Source: Natronohydrobacter thiooxidans
Lineage (GTDB): Bacteria; Pseudomonadota; Alphaproteobacteria; Rhodobacterales; Rhodobacteraceae
Length of the DNA: 64,000 nt
Direction of reading: 5' to 3'
NCBI RefSeq assembly: GCF_001884735.1
Contig: NZ_MJAP01000003.1
Coordinates: forward strand, 186,001 to 250,000
Shown here piece after piece: positions 1 through 8,822 of this stretch. The position numbers and the translations under genes are program-made. The notes below the pieces were generated by a model. That model had not been told where the DNA came from and did not search any database. It saw only the letters and a program-made list of their open reading frames with translations. Position 1 is the first letter of the stretch. Each line of letters opens with the position of its first letter.

Positions 1-24
1 TTGCTCCCGGCAAAAAAGGCGGGA

Positions 25-468
25 TCAGTCCTGGATGATCAGGACCACATTGCCGTTGCCGTGCTGCGTGGTGTTGGCGGTGTTGCCATTGCCGGTCTGG
101 ATAACCCCGACCGCATTGCGGCTTCCGGTCTGGGTCACGGTCGCGTCATTGCGGCAGCCGACCTGCGAGACGCCGACGATATTGCGCCGACCGCTCTGAG
201 CAGTGTCCGCCACATTGTTGCAGCCGACCTGGCCCACGACAACGCGGTTGCGCGCACCGTCCTGCGTGTTCAGCGACAGATTGCTGCGACCGCTTTGCGT
301 GACCGAAACACGCTGGCGGTGGCCGGTCTGTGCGACAGCGGCCCCGTTGTCACGCCCCCACTGATTGACCTGGACCCGGTTCGATCCGGCATCCGCGGGC
401 AGAGAAACAAGGGTCACAACAAGCGCGAGTGCCGTACCGGTCAAGGTGCTGGGAAGAGAAAAGGTCAT
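25..468 (-). CDS. Curlin-repeat (amyloid fibre) secreted protein
   Basis: A 147-residue protein with an N-terminal signal peptide (hydrophobic residues about 10-24, likely cleavage after ADA near residue 27) followed almost entirely by about ten tandem 10-12-residue units. Their spacing is N-x(5-6)-Q-x-G-x-x-N, the curlin repeat of CsgA/CsgB, where stacked Gln and Asn ladders form the amyloid core. The start is supported by AGGAG eight to nine bases upstream. Two cysteines, Cys83 and Cys105, sit at the same position of two repeats exactly 22 residues apart; enterobacterial curlins have none. It lies 318 bp downstream of the cellulose operon on the same strand but behind that operon's terminator, so it is probably transcribed separately. 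No CsgG/E/F secretion genes are in the window. Major subunit and nucleator cannot be told apart. Confidence 0.85.
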   Translation of the reverse strand: MTFSLPSTLTGTALALVVTLVSLPADAGSNRVQVNQWGRDNGAAVAQTGHRQRVSVTQSGRSNLSLNTQDGARNRVVVGQVGCNNVADTAQSGRRNIVGVSQVGCRNDATVTQTGSRNAVGVIQTGNGNTANTTQHGNGNVVLIIQD

Positions 469-504
469 ATCAGGAACTCCTGTTGATCTGGTTGGTATGT
501 GATG

Positions 505-519
505 TCGGGACTGTCCCGA
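505..519. promoter_or_regulatory. Inverted repeat TCGGGAC-T-GTCCCGA upstream of the curlin gene
   Basis: A perfect 7-bp inverted repeat around one central base, 37 bp upstream of the curlin start codon. It could be an operator half-site pair or a small hairpin in the 5' leader. No regulator can be assigned. Confidence 0.35.
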
Positions 520-723
520 TGGTGGTGCATGTGGTGTGTGGTGTGATGCGGGTGATCCGCAGAGCCAACCTGCTGCCGGTCTGTTCGGCCAAGCAATATC
601 AGGGCACCGCTACGCGATTGCAGGGCGCGTGTTATCGGATATCAAAGCCGGATCTATGCCTCGCCGGATGAAGAAAAATGCAAATATTTCAATTGAATGA
701 ACGAACACACCATGGAATGCAGA

Positions 724-752
724 AAGGGCGCGTGCCAATGACACGCGCCCTT
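724..752 (-). terminator. Rho-independent terminator of the cellulose operon
   Basis: An 11-bp perfect stem (AAGGGCGCGTG / CACGCGCCCTT) with a 7-base loop, 34 bp past the stop codon of the last cellulose-operon gene. Read on the minus strand the stem ends in CCCTTTCT, a short U-run. Confidence 0.7.
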
Positions 753-786
753 GAGGGCAGCTCGCTAATGTCGCGAACCCTGCAGC

Positions 787-2208
787 CTAGCGCGCCGCGT
801 TCAGCCCCTGCCGGGTCTCGGCCGTCGCCAGTTGGGCATGCAACCGCTCGAATTCTGCGCGCGCAGTCGGGCGCTGGCCGGTATTGAGATAGGCATAGGC
901 CCGCAGGATCGCCAGATCGCGACGCAACGAGCCGCTGAGCCGCTCCAGCGCATCGAAATACCCGATCGCCTGACGGTAATCCCCCGCGCGGTAAGCTCTC
1001 ACCCCGCGTTGATCCAGCACAATGGTCTCGATTTCCTTGTGCTGCGCGTCGCTCAGACGCACCTGCGCGGCGGTTGCGGCGCCTTGCTCGGTCATATTCA
1101 TCGCCAGATAGGCCAGCGCCATCCCGAAATATGCATCACGCCGCACATTCGCACCCAGCGAATCGCCTGCCTGCGCAGCCGCCTGAAAACCCGTCAGCGC
1201 CTCGGTGGGGCGCTGGTGACTGAAGGCGCACCATGAGCGCTCATAGAGCAGATCCAGCGAGCGCGGCGATTGCGAGGCTGCCAGACAGCGCGCATATTGC
1301 TCCTGCTCCTTCAGACGCCGCGCTTCTGCGACCCGGCCATCGCCGCGCAGGGGCAAAGCGCCGCGCACAGGGCTGGCGGGCGCTGCGGCAACCGGCGCCG
1401 GGGCCGGAACAATCGCAGGCGCAGGTGCCGCCGCCGGGGCCGGTCGCGCTGGCGCTGCGGCGGCGGTGCTGGTGGCGGGGGCTGTACCGCCGCCAAGCAG
1501 CCGCGCTGCAAGCTGGTCAAGCTGCCCTTTCGCGCCCGGATTGGCACGATGCGCCACGCCGAAAAGATCGCGCAATTCCGCCTGCGACGCGATGACCGAG
1601 GATTTCTCCAATGTGGTCTGCATCTGGCTGTAGCTCGGGCAGGACTGCACGGTATTGCGATAGGTCGTCAGCGCATGTCCGTTCTGCCCGGACAGGATAT
1701 ACATATCCGCAAGCAGCCAGGCATTGTTGATCCGGTCGCAACTCATCAGCTGCGGCGCACCCCGTGCAATCGAAATGGCTCTGGTCGCGTCCCGCGCGGA
1801 AACGGCAGCGCTGAAATTGTCCTGCGCCTCATTGGTCTCAAGCACCCGCAGCATGTCGGAGGGGGGTGTCCAGCCCGCAACGCGCCCCCGCCCCTGCTCG
1901 ATCGCCTGCCGGGCAGCCGCATAGTCGCGCCGCTCGATCAGGCGCCATATCGCCCCTTCATCGACACCCACAGTCGTCTCGACCGCCAGTAGCTCACTCA
2001 GATTGGCGGGCGGGCGCCAGTCCGGAAAAGCCACCCGCAAACGCCGCAATTCGGCCTGCGCGGCGGCTTGATCATTCTGTTGCAGATAATAGCGCAGCGC
2101 ACGCAGATCCTCATGCGAGGCCGTCTGCGCAAGCGACGCACCGACACCCAAAGTCAAGGCAAGGCAAAACGCTCCCAATGCATAGGGCAGGGTCTTTGCA
2201 ATCGTCAT
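787..2208 (-). CDS. Secreted TPR protein of the cellulose operon
   Basis: About 473 residues. An N-terminal signal peptide ends near ASLAQ (residue about 27). A helical repeat half (residues 30-240) is followed by an Ala/Pro-rich low-complexity linker (about 240-285) and a second half with TPR-like helix pairs. The start at 2208 makes an ATGA overlap with the bcsZ stop; a start 12 bases further upstream is possible. By position it takes the place of bcsC, and its TPRs would suit the periplasmic scaffold role of BcsC. However, the protein stops without the C-terminal outer-membrane beta-barrel of enterobacterial BcsC (about 1100 residues), so it cannot by itself be the export pore. It is the last gene before the operon terminator. 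The functional assignment rests on context. Confidence 0.75.
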   Translation of the reverse strand: MTIAKTLPYALGAFCLALTLGVGASLAQTASHEDLRALRYYLQQNDQAAAQAELRRLRVAFPDWRPPANLSELLAVETTVGVDEGAIWRLIERRDYAAARQAIEQGRGRVAGWTPPSDMLRVLETNEAQDNFSAAVSARDATRAISIARGAPQLMSCDRINNAWLLADMYILSGQNGHALTTYRNTVQSCPSYSQMQTTLEKSSVIASQAELRDLFGVAHRANPGAKGQLDQLAARLLGGGTAPATSTAAAAPARPAPAAAPAPAIVPAPAPVAAAPASPVRGALPLRGDGRVAEARRLKEQEQYARCLAASQSPRSLDLLYERSWCAFSHQRPTEALTGFQAAAQAGDSLGANVRRDAYFGMALAYLAMNMTEQGAATAAQVRLSDAQHKEIETIVLDQRGVRAYRAGDYRQAIGYFDALERLSGSLRRDLAILRAYAYLNTGQRPTARAEFERLHAQLATAETRQGLNAAR

Positions 2209-3281
2209 AGAGGCACACATTCGGGCAAGGTTTCATGAACCGCGACCATCGCGAACAGCTGCAGGGTCGCAGGATAATAGGGCTGGTCGGGCGAGAACGG
2301 GGGGATCGTGGCCCCCAGCCCGCGCTGGCTGGAGCAGATCGTCAACCCGGCCAGCGCCTGATAGCCGGGGTCGGCACTGCTTTCGAGCACCACCCCGGAC
2401 AGCGGCTCGATAACAGTGGGAACCGCAATGCCCGGCTGGACGGTGCGCTCATAGACTGCGGCCATGCGTCGGACGGCGATGTGATCGGGAACGCGCGACC
2501 AGATCAGGAACAGGGGCACGCGCAACGCCTCATAGCCTGCATTGGCCGAAAGCACCTCCGAGGCGCGAAGCCCCGATTGCGTGACGTCCACCCAGTCCGG
2601 CACAAGCCCCTCGCTGGCAATCTCGTGCAGCAGCGCCTCGCCGGAAAGCGCGCAGGCAGCCAGTGCAGGGGTTCCGGTGGCTGCTGCCACCTCTCGCATG
2701 GCAAGCGGCATGTAATAGGACGGGTTCAGCGACAGATGTGTCTCATGCTGGAAGCCATAGGTCGCAGGCAACAGCACAAGCTGGTCACTGCGCCCCGGCA
2801 TGGGCAGGATACAGGTCTCGGCCAGCGCCGCCGCGATCTCCTGTGCGCGCTCCAGATAGGTTCGATCCCGAAAACGCGCAGCAGCCCGCACCAGTGCCCA
2901 GGCGTAGAACAGATCACCATCCGATGCATTGTTGCGGTCGGGCACCGGATTGGCCTGTCCCGGCAGCCAGCGCCAGGCCAGCAAGGCATCCGGTCGAATC
3001 GCAAGATGGCGCTCGGTCCATTGGAACATCTGGCGAAAACTCGCCGCATCGTCAAAGACCGTGGCCAGGAACATGCCATAGCCCTGCCCTTCGGAATGGC
3101 TCGACTGCTGCTGCAACCCGTCGATCACGCGCCCGTCGGCGGACAGGAACGCGGCTTTCCAGCTCTCCCAGACGCCCCGTCCGGTCTGCGCCAGATCGCC
3201 CTGAATGCTGCCCTGCGCGGGCAGGGACAAGCCCATCAGTCCAAGCGCCCCGGCACTGGCAAGGAAATCCCGCCTGTTCAT
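2205..3281 (-). CDS. bcsZ: Periplasmic endo-1,4-beta-glucanase, GH8 family
   Basis: A 358-residue glycoside hydrolase family 8 enzyme, the cellulase that accompanies cellulose synthase and trims or releases glucan in the periplasm. The segment SEGQGYGM (Glu64) carries the conserved catalytic acid of GH8, and NNASDGDLFYAW (Asp121) is the second family motif. The N-terminus MNRRDFLAS followed by a hydrophobic stretch looks like a Tat signal peptide, suggesting export in folded form. The start codon overlaps the bcsB stop (ATGA), and its own stop overlaps the TPR gene in the same way, implying translational coupling. Confidence 0.92.
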   Translation of the reverse strand: MNRRDFLASAGALGLMGLSLPAQGSIQGDLAQTGRGVWESWKAAFLSADGRVIDGLQQQSSHSEGQGYGMFLATVFDDAASFRQMFQWTERHLAIRPDALLAWRWLPGQANPVPDRNNASDGDLFYAWALVRAAARFRDRTYLERAQEIAAALAETCILPMPGRSDQLVLLPATYGFQHETHLSLNPSYYMPLAMREVAAATGTPALAACALSGEALLHEIASEGLVPDWVDVTQSGLRASEVLSANAGYEALRVPLFLIWSRVPDHIAVRRMAAVYERTVQPGIAVPTVIEPLSGVVLESSADPGYQALAGLTICSSQRGLGATIPPFSPDQPYYPATLQLFAMVAVHETLPECVPL

Positions 3282-5536
3282 GTCTTATGCTCCCTCGTCG
3301 AGATGACCAGTCGCAGCGCGACCAGCGCCGATAGCAGGGCAATCCCCAGCATCAGGATGGTGTAGAAGATCGGTCGTGCAGAGACCAAATTGCCCATCGC
3401 GGCGCGGAAATTCTGCCGCGACCACGGCTCCAGCAGAACAGGCCGGCGATCCGGCGCGAACCAGTTATTCCAGTGACCTTCTTCGGTCAGCACCGAAACC
3501 TGCCCCTTCGGCCCACCGCCAAAAGCACGCGCGCCCGCGATTGCCAGGGCAATCGTATGGATATCACTCTCGGGGCTGCGCAGCATCCAGATTTCCCCCG
3601 GACGCTCCGCGTCAAGCTGGAACAGGACCGCGTGACCGCGCTGCTCGGCCAGCCAGGCATTAAGCTGATCGCCGCTATGCGGGAAAACCCTGTCGCGCAG
3701 CCAGCGCGCGCGGCCCAGAGCTTCGTCCCAGCCCGCAGTCAACATCGCGGTGAAAGGCTGGGATGCAGGCCGCCGGGCCATGAACGGATCCTGCGCCATG
3801 CTCGCTGTATTCTCGTTGAACAGAGCCGCCTCGCCCGGTCCGCTCAGGACCGTATCTTCCAGCAGGCGGCGGTCCGCGCGGTGATGCCCGGTCGGGATCG
3901 AGGCCAGATCGTCAATCGCGATCAGATGCAGAACCGAAGCATGCTGGGTTTCACGCGAACGGCTCAGCGCCGCCGAAAGCGTCAGAACATCCGCATCGGA
4001 AAAGGCCCGCGCGCTAAGCTCATTCCTGCGCAGACTGTCTGCGCCAAGCGTGGCAAAGGCCAGATCCATATCCGGAATGGCCATCGCAGGACTGTAAGGC
4101 ACATGCAGCGTCGAGCTCTCCGATATCTGAAGCACCGGGCTTTCCCCCGACGGGCAGGGCAGATCGGGCGGATTGCCCGGCACAAACATCTGCAGCGTAA
4201 GAACATTCGTCCCCGGATGCATCAGTCGCGCTTCGAAATCGATGGGGAAGGCTTCAATCGGCGCACCGCCACCATGCCACAGCGGCAGTAGCCGGATCGC
4301 GGTGCCATTCATGCTCAGAAGCAGCATGGCCCCTTCCGGCAGATTGGTGGCGAAGGCATAATCCAGTTCGATCCGGGCTTTGGCGGCGGTCAGTACAAGC
4401 CAGTCATGCGGCAACCTGAAAACATGGTTGCGCATGGCATAATGCTGCGAAAAATCCTCGGTTCTCGCCCCGAGTTCCGCGAAGGGGATGTTTCGCTCCG
4501 GCATCACCAGGGGCGCAAGCGCATCCTGATAGCGCCTTTCGAATTGCGGGATCGCTGCCAGAAGATCTTCGGGATTTTCCCCCTGCGCCACTTCCAGCAC
4601 CATAACGACCGCGCCATCTCCGCCGGTGGCAAAACGCATCCGGCTCTGCGCTGCGGGCAGTACCGTGATGCGCGCATGCGCGCGCTCCCCAGGATCGGCG
4701 GTCCAGTAATCCTCGAAACGGAAGGCCACCGGCGCCCCTGAAAGCACCTGATTGAGTCGGCTGACAAGGAACTTCCGCCAGTTCTCCGCATCTGCGCCCA
4801 GCGACTCCAGCCCGCGGATTTCGACCGGACGCACCCCGGTTGCCTGCGCGGCCAAGGCCATCAGAAAGGTCTCGACACCGACACTCTCAGAGTCGCGGCG
4901 GATAAGCAGGCCGCTTTTCGACAGGTCAATATCGGTCCACAGATCGAAAGCGGCTTCAGGCCCGCAATAGATCCTGTGCTGCTGACGCAACTCGATCTGA
5001 ACGCGATTGCGTCCCGGCACAAGGACATCAGGCGGCAGCGTAAAATCAATCGCCCCGAAAGACTCGACATGCTCCAGATTGCGCCTGCCGAGATCCGTGC
5101 CGTTGAGCGAGATGCGAAGATAAGAGCGTTCGGGCAGATTGTTGATCCCCGAAACGGTCGTCAGGCGCAGAATCTGCTGATCCGCGCCCGCGCTGGCATA
5201 GACATCGAAGGCGACCCATTCGCGCTCGCCAGAGATACGCGCCACGCTGCCACGCATCGGATATCCCAGATCCAGAAGGCGCAAAGGCGATACCCAGCTC
5301 TGCCGATCAGCATCCGTGGCATCCTGCGCCGCGACGACACGGCGGGTCGGATCAATGCGCTCCTGCAGATCAATGGGCGAAACATCGGTCGGCAGTTCCG
5401 GTCCCGCCCCCTCCGGCATGGGGATCAGACTGTCGGAGGCATCCTGCGCGGCAACAGGTGCGAATTGCATCGCAAGCGCAAGCAAACCGGCAAGCAGCCG
5501 GGGCCCTGCCCGCCGCATCTGCTTTGTGCAGCTCAT
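3278..5536 (-). CDS. bcsB: Cellulose synthase periplasmic subunit BcsB
   Basis: About 752 residues. It partners BcsA in the inner-membrane synthase: a large periplasmic domain guides the nascent glucan and a C-terminal transmembrane helix (about residues 715-740, PIFYTILMLGIALLSALVAL) anchors it and stabilises the BcsA channel. A signal peptide occupies residues 1-30 (cleavage near PVAAQDAS). The start at 5536 gives an ATGA overlap with bcsA; the longer in-frame extension upstream lies inside bcsA and is rejected. Family length and gene order support the call. Confidence 0.93.
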   Translation of the reverse strand: MSCTKQMRRAGPRLLAGLLALAMQFAPVAAQDASDSLIPMPEGAGPELPTDVSPIDLQERIDPTRRVVAAQDATDADRQSWVSPLRLLDLGYPMRGSVARISGEREWVAFDVYASAGADQQILRLTTVSGINNLPERSYLRISLNGTDLGRRNLEHVESFGAIDFTLPPDVLVPGRNRVQIELRQQHRIYCGPEAAFDLWTDIDLSKSGLLIRRDSESVGVETFLMALAAQATGVRPVEIRGLESLGADAENWRKFLVSRLNQVLSGAPVAFRFEDYWTADPGERAHARITVLPAAQSRMRFATGGDGAVVMVLEVAQGENPEDLLAAIPQFERRYQDALAPLVMPERNIPFAELGARTEDFSQHYAMRNHVFRLPHDWLVLTAAKARIELDYAFATNLPEGAMLLLSMNGTAIRLLPLWHGGGAPIEAFPIDFEARLMHPGTNVLTLQMFVPGNPPDLPCPSGESPVLQISESSTLHVPYSPAMAIPDMDLAFATLGADSLRRNELSARAFSDADVLTLSAALSRSRETQHASVLHLIAIDDLASIPTGHHRADRRLLEDTVLSGPGEAALFNENTASMAQDPFMARRPASQPFTAMLTAGWDEALGRARWLRDRVFPHSGDQLNAWLAEQRGHAVLFQLDAERPGEIWMLRSPESDIHTIALAIAGARAFGGGPKGQVSVLTEEGHWNNWFAPDRRPVLLEPWSRQNFRAAMGNLVSARPIFYTILMLGIALLSALVALRLVISTREHKT

Positions 5537-7965
5537 GGCTTCGTCTCCAGACCGCGCGCGAGGATCCGGGCGTGGCGATTGGCGGCGGCAGCCGTCGTTA
5601 TCCCCGGCACGCCCGCGCCATACTGCTCGAACGAAAAATCGGGATTGGCGATATCGGGGTCGAACGCCTCGCCGAAGGCCAGAATATGCGCGGGCTCCAG
5701 ATCCATGATCTCGTTCATGCGGGCGCGTTCCTCTGCGGCCCGCCTGCGGGCGGGTTCTGCAGCCAGCGCGCGCATTGTATGATAGACAGAGCTGCAGGCC
5801 AGACCGGCAACATAGAGCATGCCCTTGAGCATCGGCATGGGCTTGTTCTTGCCCGCGCGCACCGTTTCCCATGTCGCACTGTCGCCAAAGATCAGATGCG
5901 CAATCGTCTCGCGCGCCAGCATCGGCTGGTCGGGGTCGTAGCGCACGCCGACGATGACGCCTGTATTGGTGCGCTCGACATTCTTGACCTGAACCCGCAC
6001 GGCATTTTCCAGATGCGGCGATTTCGGGAATTCCGGCGTAAAATAGAGCACATAACCCGGTGCGATCGCGGCAAGTTCCGCCGGATCCGTTTCGGGACCA
6101 GCCACCAGCCGAAGCCGCGCCCCGCTGGTCGATGAGTTGAGTATCGTGGCCGCCGTGAAGCTGAACCGACCATCGCGCCCGATGGCCGCGACCGCAGGCA
6201 CCTTCATGTCGACCCGTGGCACGCCACGACGCTGCTGCCGCTCGGCAATCGCCCGCAAGGATGCCGACAGGATGATGAAATTGAACACCGCCCAGCCGCC
6301 GACGATCATCAGGATCGTATGATCCCCCGGATAGAGCACCCAGCGCACACCTGCCGCCGCAACACCCAGCGCACCGATCACCCAGAGCGCCAGGAGCGGC
6401 TTGAAGATCGGCGAGATGTAATCTTCCTCCAGAACCTCATCCTTGGCAGTCACGTTGAATTTCGCGCCGCGCGGTTTGACCAGGGTCTTGAGGACAACGC
6501 CCGACAGGTAAGGCGCCTGCGCTGTCTCGTAGATCTCGGACATGAGGGGCCAGCGCACCCGGGCATAAAGCGCGTTCTGCACCATGAAGCTGATGGCCAT
6601 ATAGGCGCCCATATAGACCATCACCTCCTCGATGGTCGCGACAAAGATCTGCATCCCGAAGAAAAGATAGGACAGCGGCGCCAGCAGAAAGACCATGCGC
6701 ACCAGCGGAAACAGCCAGAAGGTCATGGAGTTCAGATAGCACAGGCGCTGTGTCAGGCTCATCCCCTTGCGGCGCAACGGGTTTTTCAGACGCAGAAGCT
6801 GCATCATCCCCGCCGCCCAGCGTCCGCGCTGCTCGATGAATGACACAAAGGTTTCGGGCTGCAGCCCCGCAATCATCGCATGATCGACATAGAGGCTCTT
6901 CCAGCCCCGACTATGGATCTCCAGCGCGGTCTCGGCATCCTCGGTAATGGTCTCGCCAGCAAATCCCCCCACATCATCCAGCGCAGCGCGCCGGAGCAGG
7001 GCCGCAGAACCACAGAAAAAGGCCCCACCCCAGCGGTCGAGCCCCCGATGTCCCAAATGGTAGAACATCTCGTTCTCCGGCGGGCAATCGGCGCGAAAGC
7101 CGACATTGCGTTCAACCGGATCGGGATTGAGAAAGAAATGCGGCGTCTGGACCAAAAACAGCTTCGGATCCTCGACGAAATACCCCACCGTCCGAGCGAG
7201 AAAGTCACGGCTGGGCACATGGTCGGCATCAAAAACCACCACCAGATCCCCATTCAGCCGCTCCAGCGCGGCGGACATGTTCCCGGCCTTGGCATGCTCA
7301 TTCTTCGGCCGGGTCGAATAGACGATCCCCAGCTCCGCACACAGATTCTGCAACTCTGCCCGCCGCTTACGCGCCTTTTCAGAGATGGCGGGGTCTTCAT
7401 GGTTGCAGCGTTGGTCGGTCCCGCCATCATCGCACAGAACCACGGTGCGTTTATGGGCGGGATAATGCATGTTCTTCGCGGCGGAGAGAGTCACCGCAAG
7501 CATCTCGGTCGGCTCGTTATAGCTGGGCACCAGAATATCGACAGTCGGCAGATCGGCGGCGGCCACCTTGGGCGGCAGGTTGCGGTTGATCGGATCGGCG
7601 GTAATGAAGGAACTGATGAAAAAGACACAGATCGCGTAGGTTTCGACTGCGAAAAGACCCAGCGCGACCGCGAAAGAGACCGGATTGTCAAGCGGGGGCA
7701 GCGTTTCCGTCGCGCGCCAGGACCAGTAACGCATCACGATTGCGCTTGCGACGGCCAGGAGCGCGAAGCGCGCCACGATGTTCTTCATGGTAAAGGGCTT
7801 GAGCAGCGCGACCACCAGAACGGCGAAGAGCCCCAGCGCCCCTTGTACGGCGGTGGAGGTCGGTATGCTGGCCAGAATGGCAAGCGGCACCACCAAAGCT
7901 GCCCAAAGCAGGAACAAGCCAATTTCGCCAAGGCGAAGCTTGCGTGTCGCAATCAGAAAACTCAT
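5533..7965 (-). CDS. bcsA: Cellulose synthase catalytic subunit (GT2 + PilZ)
   Basis: An 810-residue inner-membrane glycosyltransferase that polymerises UDP-glucose into beta-1,4-glucan and exports it through its own transmembrane helices. Catalytic residues are visible at the positions known in Rhodobacter sphaeroides BcsA: DD at 179-180, D246-x-D248, TED 341-343 and QRGRW 379-383. The C-terminal PilZ domain has R580-x3-R584 and an N610-x-S-x-x-G615 motif, so activation by cyclic di-GMP is expected. Four N-terminal and several central hydrophobic helices are evident. The start was chosen because it reproduces the family numbering; a 27-residue extension overlapping bcsN is unlikely. Its stop overlaps the bcsB start (ATGA). 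Confidence 0.96.
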   Translation of the reverse strand: MSFLIATRKLRLGEIGLFLLWAALVVPLAILASIPTSTAVQGALGLFAVLVVALLKPFTMKNIVARFALLAVASAIVMRYWSWRATETLPPLDNPVSFAVALGLFAVETYAICVFFISSFITADPINRNLPPKVAAADLPTVDILVPSYNEPTEMLAVTLSAAKNMHYPAHKRTVVLCDDGGTDQRCNHEDPAISEKARKRRAELQNLCAELGIVYSTRPKNEHAKAGNMSAALERLNGDLVVVFDADHVPSRDFLARTVGYFVEDPKLFLVQTPHFFLNPDPVERNVGFRADCPPENEMFYHLGHRGLDRWGGAFFCGSAALLRRAALDDVGGFAGETITEDAETALEIHSRGWKSLYVDHAMIAGLQPETFVSFIEQRGRWAAGMMQLLRLKNPLRRKGMSLTQRLCYLNSMTFWLFPLVRMVFLLAPLSYLFFGMQIFVATIEEVMVYMGAYMAISFMVQNALYARVRWPLMSEIYETAQAPYLSGVVLKTLVKPRGAKFNVTAKDEVLEEDYISPIFKPLLALWVIGALGVAAAGVRWVLYPGDHTILMIVGGWAVFNFIILSASLRAIAERQQRRGVPRVDMKVPAVAAIGRDGRFSFTAATILNSSTSGARLRLVAGPETDPAELAAIAPGYVLYFTPEFPKSPHLENAVRVQVKNVERTNTGVIVGVRYDPDQPMLARETIAHLIFGDSATWETVRAGKNKPMPMLKGMLYVAGLACSSVYHTMRALAAEPARRRAAEERARMNEIMDLEPAHILAFGEAFDPDIANPDFSFEQYGAGVPGITTAAAANRHARILARGLETKP

Positions 7966-7993
7966 GGAAACATGCCTTTTTTCAAAATCACGA

Positions 7994-8647
7994 TCATCGC
8001 GCCACTCCAAGCGAGAAGGCCTGCGGCCCGAGCGGCGCAAGGGCATCCTGAACGGAACCCGCCACGCAGTTTCGCATCATCATGTCCAGCGCCGAAGAGC
8101 CCCGCGGCAAGGGGCGCGCTCCGATACGCGAGCGACGAAAGGCCAGCACGCAGGTCACATCCCCGCCGGGGCGCAGAACCGTATAGGTCACATCGCCATG
8201 CTGGTCGCTGCTGGAGCTAAGCCCAGAGTCGTCCAATGCACGGAAAGGCGATGGAACGCCGCCGAACTGCGCGAGGACTTCGGTCAGTTGCAGCCGGGTC
8301 GGGCTGGAGGACCGGCTGGTCTGTGCCCGCAGCTGAATGGTGTTTTCCCCGGCAAGCGTGGTCGCGTTCGGCAAGGTAATGCGCTGCTCAAGCGCGACGC
8401 CAAGGTCGCGTTCCATCACCAGAATTGCGTCGGGTACAGTGATGAAAGCGCGCCCCGCCGGTACGATCCGGTATTCTGACAACGCCTCTGCCAGTTCGGT
8501 ACGGCTGCTCTGCCCGCCTTGCGAGGTCATCTGACAGGCGCTTACCCCGACAGCCAGCGCGATACCCGCCACCAGGCGCAGGCCGGTTGACATGCGCACG
8601 AGCGCGGAGTCCACGATGTTCCGAAACAGCTGGTTCTCAAAGCCCAT
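7994..8647 (-). CDS. bcsN: Cellulose biosynthesis lipoprotein BcsN
   Basis: About 217 residues, first gene of the cellulose operon. The N-terminal hydrophobic segment ends in a lipobox, LAVGVSAC (Cys38), pointing to an envelope lipoprotein. Size, lipobox and position directly upstream of bcsA fit BcsN, an accessory protein found with alphaproteobacterial cellulose synthases whose role is not established. The start at 8647 has AGGG at a suitable distance; starts at 8674 or 8593 cannot be excluded. There are 28 bp to bcsA. I recognise it mainly from context and moderate similarity. Confidence 0.7.
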   Translation of the reverse strand: MGFENQLFRNIVDSALVRMSTGLRLVAGIALAVGVSACQMTSQGGQSSRTELAEALSEYRIVPAGRAFITVPDAILVMERDLGVALEQRITLPNATTLAGENTIQLRAQTSRSSSPTRLQLTEVLAQFGGVPSPFRALDDSGLSSSSDQHGDVTYTVLRPGGDVTCVLAFRRSRIGARPLPRGSSALDMMMRNCVAGSVQDALAPLGPQAFSLGVAR

Positions 8648-8822
8648 GATCCGCCCTTCGGGCATGTCTCGCATGAAGATCGCGCGCCAAGCCTATGGCT
8701 TCGCACGACATATCCTTCAAGCGATGGTCGAAAGACCAGCCCATCTTGCCTATGCCTCTGTTCAATGCCCTCTCTTTTTCCCGGAGGGTCATTTGTTTCC
8801 TGTTTTCAGGATTAACACTCAA

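Larger units (their letters stand above)
469..786. other. Intergenic region between the cellulose operon and the curlin gene
   Basis: This 318 bp gap has no credible gene. It holds the terminator of the cellulose operon (724-752) and, nearer the curlin start, a 7-bp inverted repeat (505-519) in the presumed leader. The stretch at 520-560 is rich in GTGG/TGTG on the plus strand. I could not pick out a convincing sigma-70 promoter for the curlin gene. Confidence 0.6.

Noticed and set aside
25..400. Periodic DNA of about 33 bp that could suggest a CRISPR or minisatellite
   Set aside because: The period comes from the 11-residue curlin repeats; units differ in sequence, there are no conserved repeats with unique spacers, and the frame is open.
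429..887. Two short plus-strand frames in the curlin-cellulose gap
   Set aside because: Both cross a terminator hairpin or run into a confirmed gene, and lack family features.
1370..1500. Low-complexity GC-rich repeats
   Set aside because: They encode the Ala/Pro linker of the TPR protein and need no other explanation.
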